Shown here: in pieces, positions 1 to 7,451 of the stretch
Numbering within the stretch: position 1 is the first letter of the stretch
Layout of the letters: the number at the start of each line of letters is the position of its first letter
Assembly (NCBI GenBank): GCA_024224995.1
Contig: JAAENB010000619.1
Span: 1 to 12,707 of the forward strand
Reading direction: 5' to 3'
Length of the DNA stretch: 12,707 nucleotides
From: a bacterium
Lineage (GTDB): Bacteria; Spirochaetota; UBA4802; UBA5550
The notes under the pieces: model-generated
Seen by the model: only the letters and a program-made list of their open reading frames with translations
What the model was told of the DNA's origin: nothing
Database searches by the model: none
Translations under genes and position numbers: made by a program

Positions 1-15
1 ATCATCATTACTCAT
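1..15 (-). CDS. 5' end of a further gene, cut by window edge (MSNDD...)
   Basis: Only five codons are visible, reading MSNDD from an ATG at 15. A GAGG Shine-Dalgarno sits 7 nt before the ATG, the same spacing as at the toxin genes of this window, and a good promoter lies just upstream. The first residues resemble the MSNEDKD start of the toxin at 1272-2957, so another family member is possible. Five residues cannot prove this. The start is supported by promoter, ribosome site and phase together, not by coding length. Confidence 0.4.
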
Positions 16-62
16 AATATCACCTCTAAGATAAAGAATATCCTGCAAACCATGAACCATGA

Positions 63-90
63 ATATTACACAAAAACGGCATTATGTCAA
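63..90 (-). promoter_or_regulatory. Sigma-70-type promoter for the gene leaving the left edge
   Basis: On the minus strand a perfect TTGACA (85-90) is followed after 16 nt by TAATAT (63-68). The distance to the ATG at 15 is about 48 nt. The preceding bases ACT of ACTTGACA recur at the promoters of the toxins at 2957 and 7451. Confidence 0.6.
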
Positions 91-120
91 GTAAAAAAGC
101 CCGCAATAGTTCTAAGGCAA

Positions 121-163
121 AAGAAGTGATCCCCCACGCTGCGCGAAGGAAGGATCATTTCTT
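121..163 (-). terminator. Hairpin ending the MORN-protein transcript
   Basis: Arms 121-132 and 152-163 are complementary over 12 positions with one mismatch that is a G-U pair in RNA, around a 19-nt loop. Read on the minus strand the structure starts in the last codons of the MORN-repeat gene and ends in TTCTTTT. This suits an intrinsic terminator with a short U run. The long loop and weak T tract keep confidence moderate. Confidence 0.45.
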
Positions 164-1111
164 ATCAAAACGTTTCTTTTTTATTATTTTATTTTTTTTA
201 TAAGTAACTTCCATCTCTTTTGTTCCATCACTCTTATAAAAACTCCATACTCCTTCTTTTTTGGAATTTCTGAATTGACCTTTAACGTCAATGCTTCCCT
301 TTTTATAGTTACCTATCACTTTCCCATGATAATCATCCCCCTTTAATTCTATCTTGATTTTTATTTTCCCATTACTGAATAAAATATATTCTTTATTGTC
401 TTTTACATATGACCATCCGTTATATTGAACATGCCATACCACCCCTTTGGGTAAATTCTCAGGAGGCTTTTTATTATAATCATGGGTCCAGACCAATTTC
501 CTATCTCGAAAATATTCTATTGTATTAAGTTTTCCGTTTTCCATCCATTTGGTAACTCTTCCCTCGGAGGAACCATTTTTACTGTAAAGCTTTTCTCTCA
601 TTTTACCATTTATATACCACCGAAGAACTTTCCCTTCAAGTTTTCCATTGATATATTTTGCCTGTGCCATTTTTTCGCCATTCATATACCATATTCTTCT
701 GAGAAAAGTCTTTTTATTGGTTGATATCCACAACTGTGTTGGTTTATTCCATATTGCGTCTTTAGGAATATTTAAAGGTCTTTGAAAGTCAGGATGATAT
801 ATTTTATAGTTTATTATCTTTATTACTTTTCCATGATCGTATATTTTATTCATAATTTTTACGCCGTCTCTGCCCCAAAATTCCCATACACCGTGAATTT
901 GCCCCTTTTTCATGGGAACTTTCTGCTTCGGAACACCATTAGAATACCAACTATGCAGAAATCCTGCTTTCGCATCAATCCATTCCCATCCCCTCGCCTT
1001 CCCCTGCCAGGCGGCCGCAGACGGAAGATTTTTGGGTTTGGGCGGTGCTTCTTCGGCATAAACCAAAGCGGTTATAAAAATAACTATTATGATATATCTT
1101 AAAATTCGCAT
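155..1111 (-). CDS. Exported MORN-type repeat protein (YwqK-like), candidate partner of toxin A
   Basis: The protein has 318 residues from the ATG at 1111. That start is preferred over the upstream TTG/ATG options because GGAG lies 8 nt before it and because it begins a clean signal peptide, with a hydrophobic stretch and a predicted cleavage after VYA (residue 19). The mature part is a series of Y/W-x-NGK-x(6)-Y-x-x-GK-x-x-G units, the MORN_2 pattern of proteins often annotated as YwqK-family antitoxins. At least five units are recognisable, for example WYMNGEKMAQAKYINGK and RWYINGKMREKLYSKNG. It follows the toxin at 1272-2957 with a 160-nt gap and no convincing promoter of its own; a small GC hairpin (1199-1212) lies in the gap. 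By position it may be the toxin's immunity protein, acting outside the cytoplasm. The repeats are clear; the antitoxin role is inference. Confidence 0.75.
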   Translation of the reverse strand: MRILRYIIIVIFITALVYAEEAPPKPKNLPSAAAWQGKARGWEWIDAKAGFLHSWYSNGVPKQKVPMKKGQIHGVWEFWGRDGVKIMNKIYDHGKVIKIINYKIYHPDFQRPLNIPKDAIWNKPTQLWISTNKKTFLRRIWYMNGEKMAQAKYINGKLEGKVLRWYINGKMREKLYSKNGSSEGRVTKWMENGKLNTIEYFRDRKLVWTHDYNKKPPENLPKGVVWHVQYNGWSYVKDNKEYILFSNGKIKIKIELKGDDYHGKVIGNYKKGSIDVKGQFRNSKKEGVWSFYKSDGTKEMEVTYKKNKIIKKKRFDKK

Positions 1112-1271
1112 TATTAATCTCCGGACCAGTCGACTTTTTTCCGTACTTGTTATAGAGGCGTGCCCCCATAAATTTCGCACTAATACTCAGAAAGCGGCGC
1201 GGCTTACGCCGCAAGCCTCCTTGTTTTTAACCAGGTAGTAAAAATGATTTCTTTATTTGCAGGGTACGCCG

Positions 1272-2957
1272 CTAGAATTTTTTTGTTACCCCTATTGAAA
1301 TCTTGCCTTCTACTCTAGGGCGGCTATTCAGGATAGTTCGATAGTCAGCGCCAGGTTCGACTTTCTTCTCACGATGGTAAGAGGCTTGACCTTTAATAGT
1401 AAGAGTCGGACCACCAGGTAATTTAATGGTGATTGTTGGCAATGGCAGGGTTACAGTATCAGCCTTTACCGCGTATATCACGGCCCCTGTAATTCCCCCA
1501 ACAGTTTCAATAATATTAGTAAGATCCGTGCCTCCATCTGATGAATTTTTTAATAATTCGGGAAGGGCGATTTTTAGTACTTCTTTAAGAAAAGCTTTCC
1601 CGGTGTCCTCCAGGAGCTTTTTTCGTCTTTTTTCTTCCTCTTCTCGTAATTTCGAGAGTGGTTTAGGTTTTTCTAAATCATTTCTGTTCAACTCTTTATT
1701 TAAATCTCCCCGCGCCCTGTTTTCAATTTGTTCACTGGTATGTTCAATACCTGTTTTGTTATTATTCATCGCAGATTGGTAATATTTATGAAAAATAGCC
1801 ACGAATGCTTCATAAAGTGCGGACTCTTGTTTAACGTTAAGGCGTAAACTAACATTACCGAATGAGTCAATTATACTTCCGGGCGTATGTAAGCCTAAAG
1901 AAGTATCAGAATTCTTTTTTTTATTGGTATTATTTTTTTTATTAATTTTTTTATCATTTACTCCTATAACTTCAATTTGATCATTATCGGGAAACATTAT
2001 TTCGGCTAATTTCATTTCATCGTGCAATTTTTGTGACGCCGCATAGTCCCGGGCAAAGTCTAAGTAATCAGAAGCTTCCTTCCGCCAATTAACACTCCTT
2101 CCCATTTGCAACTCTTGAAGTATACATTGACAGGCTAAAAGCGCCTCTTTAGGTTTTGCGCCATAGTAAGGATGCAGATAAGATTTATATTCTGCGGTAT
2201 TCTTGATTAGTTCTTCGGAAATTTCGCCGCGGGTATTTCTATAATGCCGCAAGTACGAAGGAGCACCGTTCCCCTTCGCCTGCACCGCCGGAGTCTTCCC
2301 CTTCCGCTGCACTCCCTTCTTCTGCTGCAGCACATGAGTCAACTCATGGCCAAGCAGCTTCTTCCCCTTCTGCGTGGAAGGATCAAAATTCCGCGCGGCG
2401 AAAACAATATCATGCCCCGTAGTAAAAGCCTCAGCGTTAATGGAACGCGCGAGGTGGTCCGCCTTATTCCCCGTATGAACCCGCACGTCACCAAGATACG
2501 TATTCAACCTGGACTCATAATACCCTCGCACATCCTTATTCAGCTGAGAGCCGGTCCCCTTAATACTGCTCAACCCCGATTCAAACCCCGAAGGAACATC
2601 CATACCACCGGGGGATCCTTTGGCCTGAACAAGAGACTCATCATTCTGCTTTGACTGAACCTGAGCGTCGGACATATTCACGATCTTGTCTGCCACGGCA
2701 TCGGCTTCTTTTTCATAAACGTCATTGGGGCTGCCAACGGTCATCTTAGCCTGGACAACGCGGTTTTGGATCATGCGCTGCACTTCCTGGTTGCCTACGG
2801 TTTTATGCATCTTCATTAAAAAGTCGGAGTCGGCATCGGCCTGGTAGGTCCCTTTGCGCCGGACTTTCTTGTTTTTATCTTCTTTCTTGCGAACGGAATC
2901 GGATTTGTCGGAATTGATATCGGATTTTTGGACGAGGTCTTTATCTTCGTTACTCAT
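1272..2957 (-). CDS. Toxin A: DUF4157 (eCIS core) protein with unrecognised C-terminal tip
   Basis: The protein has 561 residues. The ATG at 2957 has GGAG 7 nt upstream. Residues 1-45 are Lys/Asp-rich leader; 46-72 hold the short VGNQEVQ motif; 72-95 hold VGSPNDVYEKEADAVAD; VHTG is at 160-163; HELTHVLQQ is at 204-212. This is the DUF4157 architecture, with a HExxH zinc-peptidase-like motif that may release the tip. From about 216 on it shares nothing with the other two toxins. The tip has a helical part with CQC (276-278), a Lys/Asn low-complexity insert (about 335-350), a charged helix rich in Glu/Lys/Arg (about 430-460), a Gly/Ala hydrophobic stretch (about 485-500) and a strand-rich tail ending in Phe. 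I recognise no toxin fold. The first 215 residues are almost identical to toxin B. The MORN-repeat protein lies downstream. Confidence 0.85.
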   Translation of the reverse strand: MSNEDKDLVQKSDINSDKSDSVRKKEDKNKKVRRKGTYQADADSDFLMKMHKTVGNQEVQRMIQNRVVQAKMTVGSPNDVYEKEADAVADKIVNMSDAQVQSKQNDESLVQAKGSPGGMDVPSGFESGLSSIKGTGSQLNKDVRGYYESRLNTYLGDVRVHTGNKADHLARSINAEAFTTGHDIVFAARNFDPSTQKGKKLLGHELTHVLQQKKGVQRKGKTPAVQAKGNGAPSYLRHYRNTRGEISEELIKNTAEYKSYLHPYYGAKPKEALLACQCILQELQMGRSVNWRKEASDYLDFARDYAASQKLHDEMKLAEIMFPDNDQIEVIGVNDKKINKKNNTNKKKNSDTSLGLHTPGSIIDSFGNVSLRLNVKQESALYEAFVAIFHKYYQSAMNNNKTGIEHTSEQIENRARGDLNKELNRNDLEKPKPLSKLREEEEKRRKKLLEDTGKAFLKEVLKIALPELLKNSSDGGTDLTNIIETVGGITGAVIYAVKADTVTLPLPTITIKLPGGPTLTIKGQASYHREKKVEPGADYRTILNSRPRVEGKISIGVTKKF

Positions 2958-3136
2958 AGCATAACTCCAGGTTATATAAATTTAAAGCATGCTCTCTCTC
3001 TTTATATATGGGAAGGCAGGGGCTAAACAGCAAGGCCGGAAAAGGCCAAAAATAAACACATCTGCCATAAAGTCATATTATTACGAAAGTATACAACTAT
3101 AGAATAAAATTTATATAAAAAAAGAGCAAAAGTCAA
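2320..3136 (-). repeat. Long direct repeat, copy A (promoter + leader + DUF4157 half)
   Basis: From the -35 box through the codons for HELTHVLQQK this segment aligns with 6835-7605. The coding part differs mainly by scattered single substitutions plus a short N-terminal length difference; the untranslated leader is more diverged but keeps blocks such as AATTTAAAG, GGAAGGCAG and AAGGCCGG. Homology stops sharply at the tip junction. I judged this by eye and give no percentage. Confidence 0.85.
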
Positions 3137-3266
3137 GTTGGAAAGGGCAAAAATGTGTATTTAATGAAGAATTAATGAAAAAAAGCCCGGAGGTATGTTT
3201 CACCGTATTTCTTTTTAAAGGAAAGACCTTATCACGTGCCCCTTTGGGCGAGGGCAGGTGCCAGCT
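2958..3266. other. Intergenic region upstream of toxin A
   Basis: About 309 nt without a gene. It holds the toxin A leader (roughly 150 nt from the -10 box), the promoter at 3110-3136, an AT-rich block upstream of it resembling the block upstream of the toxin B promoter, and a small GGCC-loop-GGCC hairpin (3033-3047). Near 3183-3190 the sequence CCTCCGGG followed by a T run on the minus strand could be the end of the transcript from 4472, but I find no strong stem. Confidence 0.5.
3110..3136 (-). promoter_or_regulatory. Promoter of toxin A
   Basis: Minus-strand TTGACT (3131-3136), a 15-nt spacer with a T run, then TATAAA (3110-3115). The spacing is short for sigma-70 but is the same at toxin B, and the flanking AACTTGAC is similar. 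The leader to the ATG is about 150 nt. Confidence 0.5.
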
Positions 3267-4472
3267 CTATTTAATAAACAACTTCAACCCTTCGTCGTTC
3301 CCCTTATCAACAAGATCGGAACCGATAGAATAGATAATTCTATATTCATGAGAATAACGAAGAGGCTTGCCGTCATAAGGATCAAGGGGAATAGAAGGGA
3401 GGTAATCCGGGACCAGATGGGCCGTTTTTTTTGGAATGTCTCCCTTCGATTTTTTATACTTTAGAATAGAAACCAATAAAACAGAAGCATTGCAGGAAAA
3501 TTTTTCTTTGGAAATTTTGTTAAACAGAACTTCAATTGAAAATTTTGACATGTCAAATAATTCTTTACCTGCGCTGTTTTCAAAAGGAAATGAACTTGAG
3601 TATCTTTCCGGAATAAAACCGGTTTCCCCGGAAATATCTTTTAAGGCATGTTGATAATCATAGTTAAGATTATTAATAACAAACATAGCCGTTTCATCAA
3701 AGAGTCTTTTGGAATCATTCGGTTTAAAAAATAATTTCTTCGAAAAATTATTTTCAGAAGAACTATCAACCTCGTCAACATTGAGGCAGTTACTATGATG
3801 TTCAACTTTAAGGGATTGAACAAGCCCGGCCGGAGAAAAGCAGTATTTTTTAATACCGGCTTCACCGTTCCGGACAAAGTCCAAATGAGAGGCATTCTTT
3901 TGTAAAACAAACGCGGCAGCTTTAAAACCGTATAACCGGAACACGGAACCAACAGTATAATGAATTAAAGGACCATTCCCCTTTTGAATAAAATCGCCGG
4001 TTTTAAAAAGGTTAAAAGCGCACTCTAACGCGGCAGAATCCTTATTCGTATTCGCCAGGTAATACGAATGCAAGAGCAGCAGTTCAGCAAGCAATGTCCA
4101 ATTTCTTAAATTGATCTTTTTTTCATTTTTAATAACAAAGGCCGCGGGAAATTGAAAATTATTTAATCGCGAGGCCTTATTAAAAGAATCAAGAGAAGCT
4201 CTATTTCTCGCCAGAACCGAATCCGCGAAATTTAAATTAAGCTCATTTTTATTTATTTGAACAACATCCTCAGCGTTAAGAACAATAGAACCGGAAGCCT
4301 CATTAATAAGAAAAAAGGCGTTTTGCTCATGGGGAACAGAGTGACCGGCCATTTGAAGACTATCGCTCATAACATAGGGCTTATCAATTGAAATGATATA
4401 TAGATATATGGCGGACAATATCAACAAACCGCCAAAACAAAATAATATTTTTTTTAAAGGATGTAATTTCAT
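3267..4472 (-). CDS. Membrane-anchored 401-residue protein, second gene of orphan module D
   Basis: I do not recognise a named family. Residues 7-27 form one hydrophobic segment that could be an uncleaved anchor, with the rest outside the cytoplasm. The C-terminus carries PLDPYDGKPLRY (about 362-373) and IYSIGSD (about 380-386). That pairing is common at the ends of pseudopilin-like and other anchored proteins of Planctomycetes-Verrucomicrobia-Lentisphaerae-type bacteria, which is family-level memory rather than a match. The ATG at 4472 lies 18 nt after the BamE-like gene and lacks a clear Shine-Dalgarno, so coupled translation is likely. Its place downstream of a broken toxin suggests an immunity or accessory role, but this is inference. 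Confidence 0.6.
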   Translation of the reverse strand: MKLHPLKKILFCFGGLLILSAIYLYIISIDKPYVMSDSLQMAGHSVPHEQNAFFLINEASGSIVLNAEDVVQINKNELNLNFADSVLARNRASLDSFNKASRLNNFQFPAAFVIKNEKKINLRNWTLLAELLLLHSYYLANTNKDSAALECAFNLFKTGDFIQKGNGPLIHYTVGSVFRLYGFKAAAFVLQKNASHLDFVRNGEAGIKKYCFSPAGLVQSLKVEHHSNCLNVDEVDSSSENNFSKKLFFKPNDSKRLFDETAMFVINNLNYDYQHALKDISGETGFIPERYSSSFPFENSAGKELFDMSKFSIEVLFNKISKEKFSCNASVLLVSILKYKKSKGDIPKKTAHLVPDYLPSIPLDPYDGKPLRYSHEYRIIYSIGSDLVDKGNDEGLKLFIK

Positions 4473-4490
4473 AAAATCATGGCAAAACTA

Positions 4491-4841
4491 TCAGTCTCTT
4501 GTAATATAAGAGCGGGAAACTTTTTCAGCCGAATCATATTTAATAATAAAGTATTCAAAGTCAATACCATAGGAGGAAACTCCTAAATCATACGTCTCGG
4601 AATTTTTATCAATCATTTCCGGCGGCCCCAACAGCTCTCGAACCTTATTTTTTTGCATCCCCTTTTTAATGATGGACCGCTGCAGATCCGGGACCATAGT
4701 AATACGGGGATTATTTCTTTCAGGCGATTTATGCAGGGCTTTCCATTTCTCAGAATCAAAGCCGCCGCTCAATTTTTTACATGCCGTAAATACTGCAATC
4801 CCCACAATAACGGCAGCAATAGCAATAACAACAATTTTCAT
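4491..4841 (-). CDS. Small BamE/SmpA-like lipoprotein, first gene after orphan toxin tip
   Basis: The protein has 116 residues. The ATG at 4841 is chosen over an in-frame TTG two codons earlier because GGAG lies 7 nt upstream, matching the toxin genes. Residues 1-20 are hydrophobic and end in FTAC, giving a possible lipidated Cys21; Phe at -3 is not typical, so a plain signal anchor is possible. The mature part has KKGMQKNKVRELLGPPE (about 59-75) followed by strand-like sequence, the pattern of the BamE/SmpA/OmlA-like fold, a small domain used in many envelope proteins and inhibitors. It starts 14 nt after the stop of the broken toxin tip at 4856-5232, the position expected of an immunity gene. 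Fold call moderate, role inferred. Confidence 0.6.
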   Translation of the reverse strand: MKIVVIAIAAVIVGIAVFTACKKLSGGFDSEKWKALHKSPERNNPRITMVPDLQRSIIKKGMQKNKVRELLGPPEMIDKNSETYDLGVSSYGIDFEYFIIKYDSAEKVSRSYITRD

Positions 4842-4855
4842 GCTCAATCTCCAGG

Positions 4856-5232
4856 TTAGTGACCATCATTAAAAATCCACATCCTTATACTTCTTTGATC
4901 GGCAGGAACATATGACGGCGGCGTACCGGAAAAAGGATATTGAGCGCCAGAAACACTAAATCCCTGGCCATGAATATCTCTGAATCGATCCAGTCTCACA
5001 AGGCCCCGGTCGCGGCTGAGGTCCTTTGAATTACCGGTTCCACCATTGACCTGTCGAGAGTCTTTTTCTTCCTCTTAACCGCACCGCCCTTCTGCTGCAG
5101 CACGTGTGTCAGCTCATGGCCAAGCAGCTTCTTCCCTTTTTGCGTAGCCGGGTCAAAATTCCGCGCGGCAAAAACAATATCATGCCCCGTATGAACCCGC
5201 ACATCCTTATTCAACGAAGACCCGGTCCCCTT
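4856..5232 (-). pseudogene. Orphan DUF4157 fragment plus toxin tip (module D), no start, frame-broken
   Basis: Residues KGTGSSLNKDVR, VHTG and HDIVFAARNFD through HELTHVLQQKGG align with toxin B, but 15 and 18 codons are missing between them. Each missing block is bounded in toxin B by a direct repeat (10 bp and 7 bp) of which one copy remains here. Homology to the toxins ends at about 5232, so promoter, start and N-terminus are absent. The DUF4157 frame stops at 4996. Shifting by -1 around the A run at 5063-5072 opens a second frame that runs 72 codons from 5074 to a TAA at 4856-4858, reading for example NGGTGNSKDLSRDRG and ending FNDGH. This second frame ends 14 nt before the BamE-like ATG and probably is the original tip. 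One lost A in the run, or slippage at AAA AAG, would join the two. The tip is not recognised. Confidence 0.75.
5084..5232 (-). repeat. Third copy of the DUF4157 DNA repeat (orphan, internally deleted)
   Basis: Matches 6829-7073 of the toxin B region apart from the 54-bp and 45-bp deletions. Some positions, such as CACGTG and CAGCTCATG near 5101-5116, agree better with toxin C (about 10955-10976), so this copy is not simply a recent copy of B. Confidence 0.8.
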
Positions 5233-5292
5233 TTGAAAAGTATTATTTTTTTAAAGGTTGTACAGTCATAAAAAAATGGAACAAAGTGCAAA

Positions 5293-5841
5293 TCAATGAA
5301 GCAGTTTTCCATTATCAAAAGTACCGGGTAAATCATCGGGAACAGTACCGGGGCTCACAACAGCGTCACTCACACCCCAATAATCGGGCAGAGCCTTACC
5401 GGAATGACTATTGACAAATGTATCCAGCTGGTGTTCTTTATTGTCAGGAGTTTTAATAGAATTGTTACCTGAGATTAAAAAATAGCCAATGCATTTGTCT
5501 TTTGAAACAGCCAGCAAATATTTTTTATTAATTTCAAAAGAGTTTGAATATTCATCACAGGAAAAACGGATTTCAAAATCATTGAGTTTTTTATTGGAAT
5601 TAACGTTAGAGCAATTTGTAAGGTTAATTGAGCAATTTTGTCTAACAACAGAAGGAGAGGTAATTCCATCATCGGACCGAACAAAATCTTTAACATCAGC
5701 AACAACGAAATACTCAACTGTAGATTTAGCGTCAATTTGCAGCAGCATACTACCCTCTTTATTATTATGATTAATGAAACAGCCCGGAGTACAATTAATA
5801 AAGCTCACCAGGATTATCAAACAGTAAACAATTTTCATCAT
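5293..5841 (-). CDS. Small lipoprotein-like exported protein, candidate immunity to toxin B
   Basis: The ATG at 5841 begins five bases after the toxin B stop; the next ATG (5838) is equally possible, and a TTG at 5850 overlaps the toxin stop. An AGG lies about 9 nt before 5841. The N-terminus is MMKIVYCLIILVSFINC, a lipoprotein-like signal with Cys17, although Asn at -1 is atypical outside spirochaetes. The mature 165 residues are rich in Asn, Ser and Asp and include several cysteines (for example QNCSINLTNCSN), which could form disulfides in the periplasm. I recognise no family. The tight coupling to the toxin makes an immunity function the best reading. Homology to other immunity families was not testable here. 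Confidence 0.65.
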   Translation of the reverse strand: MMKIVYCLIILVSFINCTPGCFINHNNKEGSMLLQIDAKSTVEYFVVADVKDFVRSDDGITSPSVVRQNCSINLTNCSNVNSNKKLNDFEIRFSCDEYSNSFEINKKYLLAVSKDKCIGYFLISGNNSIKTPDNKEHQLDTFVNSHSGKALPDYWGVSDAVVSPGTVPDDLPGTFDNGKLLH

Positions 5842-5846
5842 AGCTG

Positions 5847-7451
5847 TCAACCTAAATACAATTCAGCAACAAACGGCCCCTGCCAGGGACCGGTTCCCGC
5901 GTTGGACAGGACGGGTTTTCCCTTACTGTCGACCCCCCATGTTCTACCGGGTCTCATATACCCATAATAACCGGAAACCATAAAGGCGCTGGGATTGCTT
6001 TCACGAATTTGTTGAAATAAATTATCCGGCGTATCAAGTCCTGAAATATCCTTATCAATAATACCGGCTTTTTTTAATCCCTCAGCCGCTCTTGTAGAAC
6101 AGTTCTTGCCTAAGATATAAAAATCGGGAGTCTTGGTTTTCAAATCACCCCAATATTTATAAAAACTTTGAGCCTGGGCTTTAGGAACTTCCAGCATAAT
6201 AACACTGGTGTGAACATTGGCCATCATAGCATATTGCAAGTCAACATAATGGAGCCGGTTATTTAAAAACCAGGCCATATCAGCGGAAACGCCGTCCATG
6301 CCCATACCGGTACTGTTGCCGGCACCACTGCTGCTGCCCCTGTCGCCTTCGCCAAAAAAGCCCCTTGTTTCCATAGCGCCGCTGCTGTTAGGAACTACAA
6401 CATCAGCATGCTGGTCCATAACTCCAGGCTCATGATTTTTAGACTCCATGCCTCTAACCAATAAACCAACCCGTTGTTTATTGGGATCACTGGCAGCGGC
6501 AGTGAGGGGCGTATACCGCACTTTAACATCCTTGGAGCCTCTAATGCCCGCAAGAGATACTTTGGCGGTTTTTAATAAATTACCAACTTTTTTTAATTCG
6601 GAACCGGAAAATTCATCCAGAACATCTTTAAAAAATCCCTGGCCCGTATGATCATTTAAGTTAGTATTATAATAATTAATCATTTCTCTCACAACAGCAG
6701 GAGGATATTTCAGGATACGGTATACTTCATCTTCATCAGTACCTAAACCGCGAAATGCTTCTCTCATTTTTTTGGCTAATGTTTCGGGACTTTCAGTTTT
6801 AGCAGGAGTTGTTTTCCTTTGAATAGAGCCGCCCTTCTGCTGCAGCACATGAGTCAACTCATGCCCAAGCAGCTTCTTCCCCTTCTGCGTCGCCGGATCA
6901 AAATTCCGCGCGGCGAAAACAATATCATGCCCCGTAGTAAAAGCCTCAGCGTTAATGGAACGCGCGAGGTGATCCGCCTTATTCCCCGTATGAACCCGCA
7001 CATCACCAAGATAGGTATTCAACCTTGACTCATAATACCCCCGCACATCCTTATTCAACGAAGACCCGGTCCCCTTAATACTGTTCAACCCGGATTCAAA
7101 CCCCGCAGGAACGTCCATACCACCGGGAGATCCTTTCGACTGGATAAGGGACTCATCATTCTGCTTCGACTGAACCTGGGCGTCGGTCATATTCACGATC
7201 TTGTCGGCCACGGCATCGGCTTCTTTTTCATAAACGTCATTGGGACTGCCAACAGTCATCTTAGCCTGAACAACACGGTTTTGGATCATGCGCTGAACTT
7301 CCTGGTTGCCCACGGTTTTATGCATCTTCATTAAAAAGTCGGAGTCGGCATCGGCCTGGTAGGTTCCTTTACGCCGGACTTTCTTATTTTTATCTTCTTT
7401 CTTATGAAGGGAATCGGATTTTTGGACGAGGTCTTTATCTTCGTTAGCCAT
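5847..7451 (-). CDS. Toxin B: DUF4157 protein with annexin-like repeat and His/Cys C-terminal domain
   Basis: The protein has 534 residues. The ATG at 7451 has GGAG 7 nt upstream. Residues 1-207 match toxin A: leader, VGNQEVQ (47-53), EADAVAD (77-83), VHTG (153-156), HELTHVLQQ (197-205). Residues 221-293 read as one annexin repeat: AFRGLGTDEDEVYRIL (232-247) carries the type II calcium-binding GxGTDE signature, followed by the I-x(3)-Y helix and the FSGSELKKVGNLL end. The C-terminal domain (about 310-534) has His348 in DQHADVVV, then METRGFFGEG (360-369), then Cys451 in LGKNCSTRAAEGLKKAGI. His before Cys with that NCST-AA motif resembles permuted papain-like folds of the NlpC/P60-LRAT type, so a hydrolase or acyltransferase tip is likely. 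A Gly/Ser-rich linker lies at 367-386. The downstream lipoprotein almost touches its stop. Annexin call strong; fold of the tip moderate. Confidence 0.85.
   Translation of the reverse strand: MANEDKDLVQKSDSLHKKEDKNKKVRRKGTYQADADSDFLMKMHKTVGNQEVQRMIQNRVVQAKMTVGSPNDVYEKEADAVADKIVNMTDAQVQSKQNDESLIQSKGSPGGMDVPAGFESGLNSIKGTGSSLNKDVRGYYESRLNTYLGDVRVHTGNKADHLARSINAEAFTTGHDIVFAARNFDPATQKGKKLLGHELTHVLQQKGGSIQRKTTPAKTESPETLAKKMREAFRGLGTDEDEVYRILKYPPAVVREMINYYNTNLNDHTGQGFFKDVLDEFSGSELKKVGNLLKTAKVSLAGIRGSKDVKVRYTPLTAAASDPNKQRVGLLVRGMESKNHEPGVMDQHADVVVPNSSGAMETRGFFGEGDRGSSSGAGNSTGMGMDGVSADMAWFLNNRLHYVDLQYAMMANVHTSVIMLEVPKAQAQSFYKYWGDLKTKTPDFYILGKNCSTRAAEGLKKAGIIDKDISGLDTPDNLFQQIRESNPSAFMVSGYYGYMRPGRTWGVDSKGKPVLSNAGTGPWQGPFVAELYLG

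Noticed and set aside
975..1214. 79-codon frame on the minus strand with GGAGG near a TTG start
   Set aside because: It overlaps the start of the MORN-repeat gene in another frame, begins with TTG, and its sequence has no domain or signal. The signal peptide and GGAG of the 1111 start are stronger.
2244..2654. Long open frame on the plus strand opposite toxin A (similar one at 6819-7028)
   Set aside because: It is antisense to the conserved DUF4157 front, which is proven by motifs and by the paralogues. Its recurrence opposite toxin B only reflects the DNA repeat.
2958..3109. Toxin A leader as a riboswitch or other structured RNA
   Set aside because: Only a 4-bp GGCC stem is visible, and it is not conserved in the related leader of toxin B.
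3180..3260. Terminator after the 401-residue gene
   Set aside because: There is a CCGGGC-T7 end on the minus strand, but I could not build a stem longer than three or four pairs before it.
4996..5214. Treating the 72-codon DUF4157 frame as a complete small gene
   Set aside because: Its first codon is TTG corresponding to an internal Leu of toxin B, with no ribosome site. Homology continues upstream of it, so it is a fragment.
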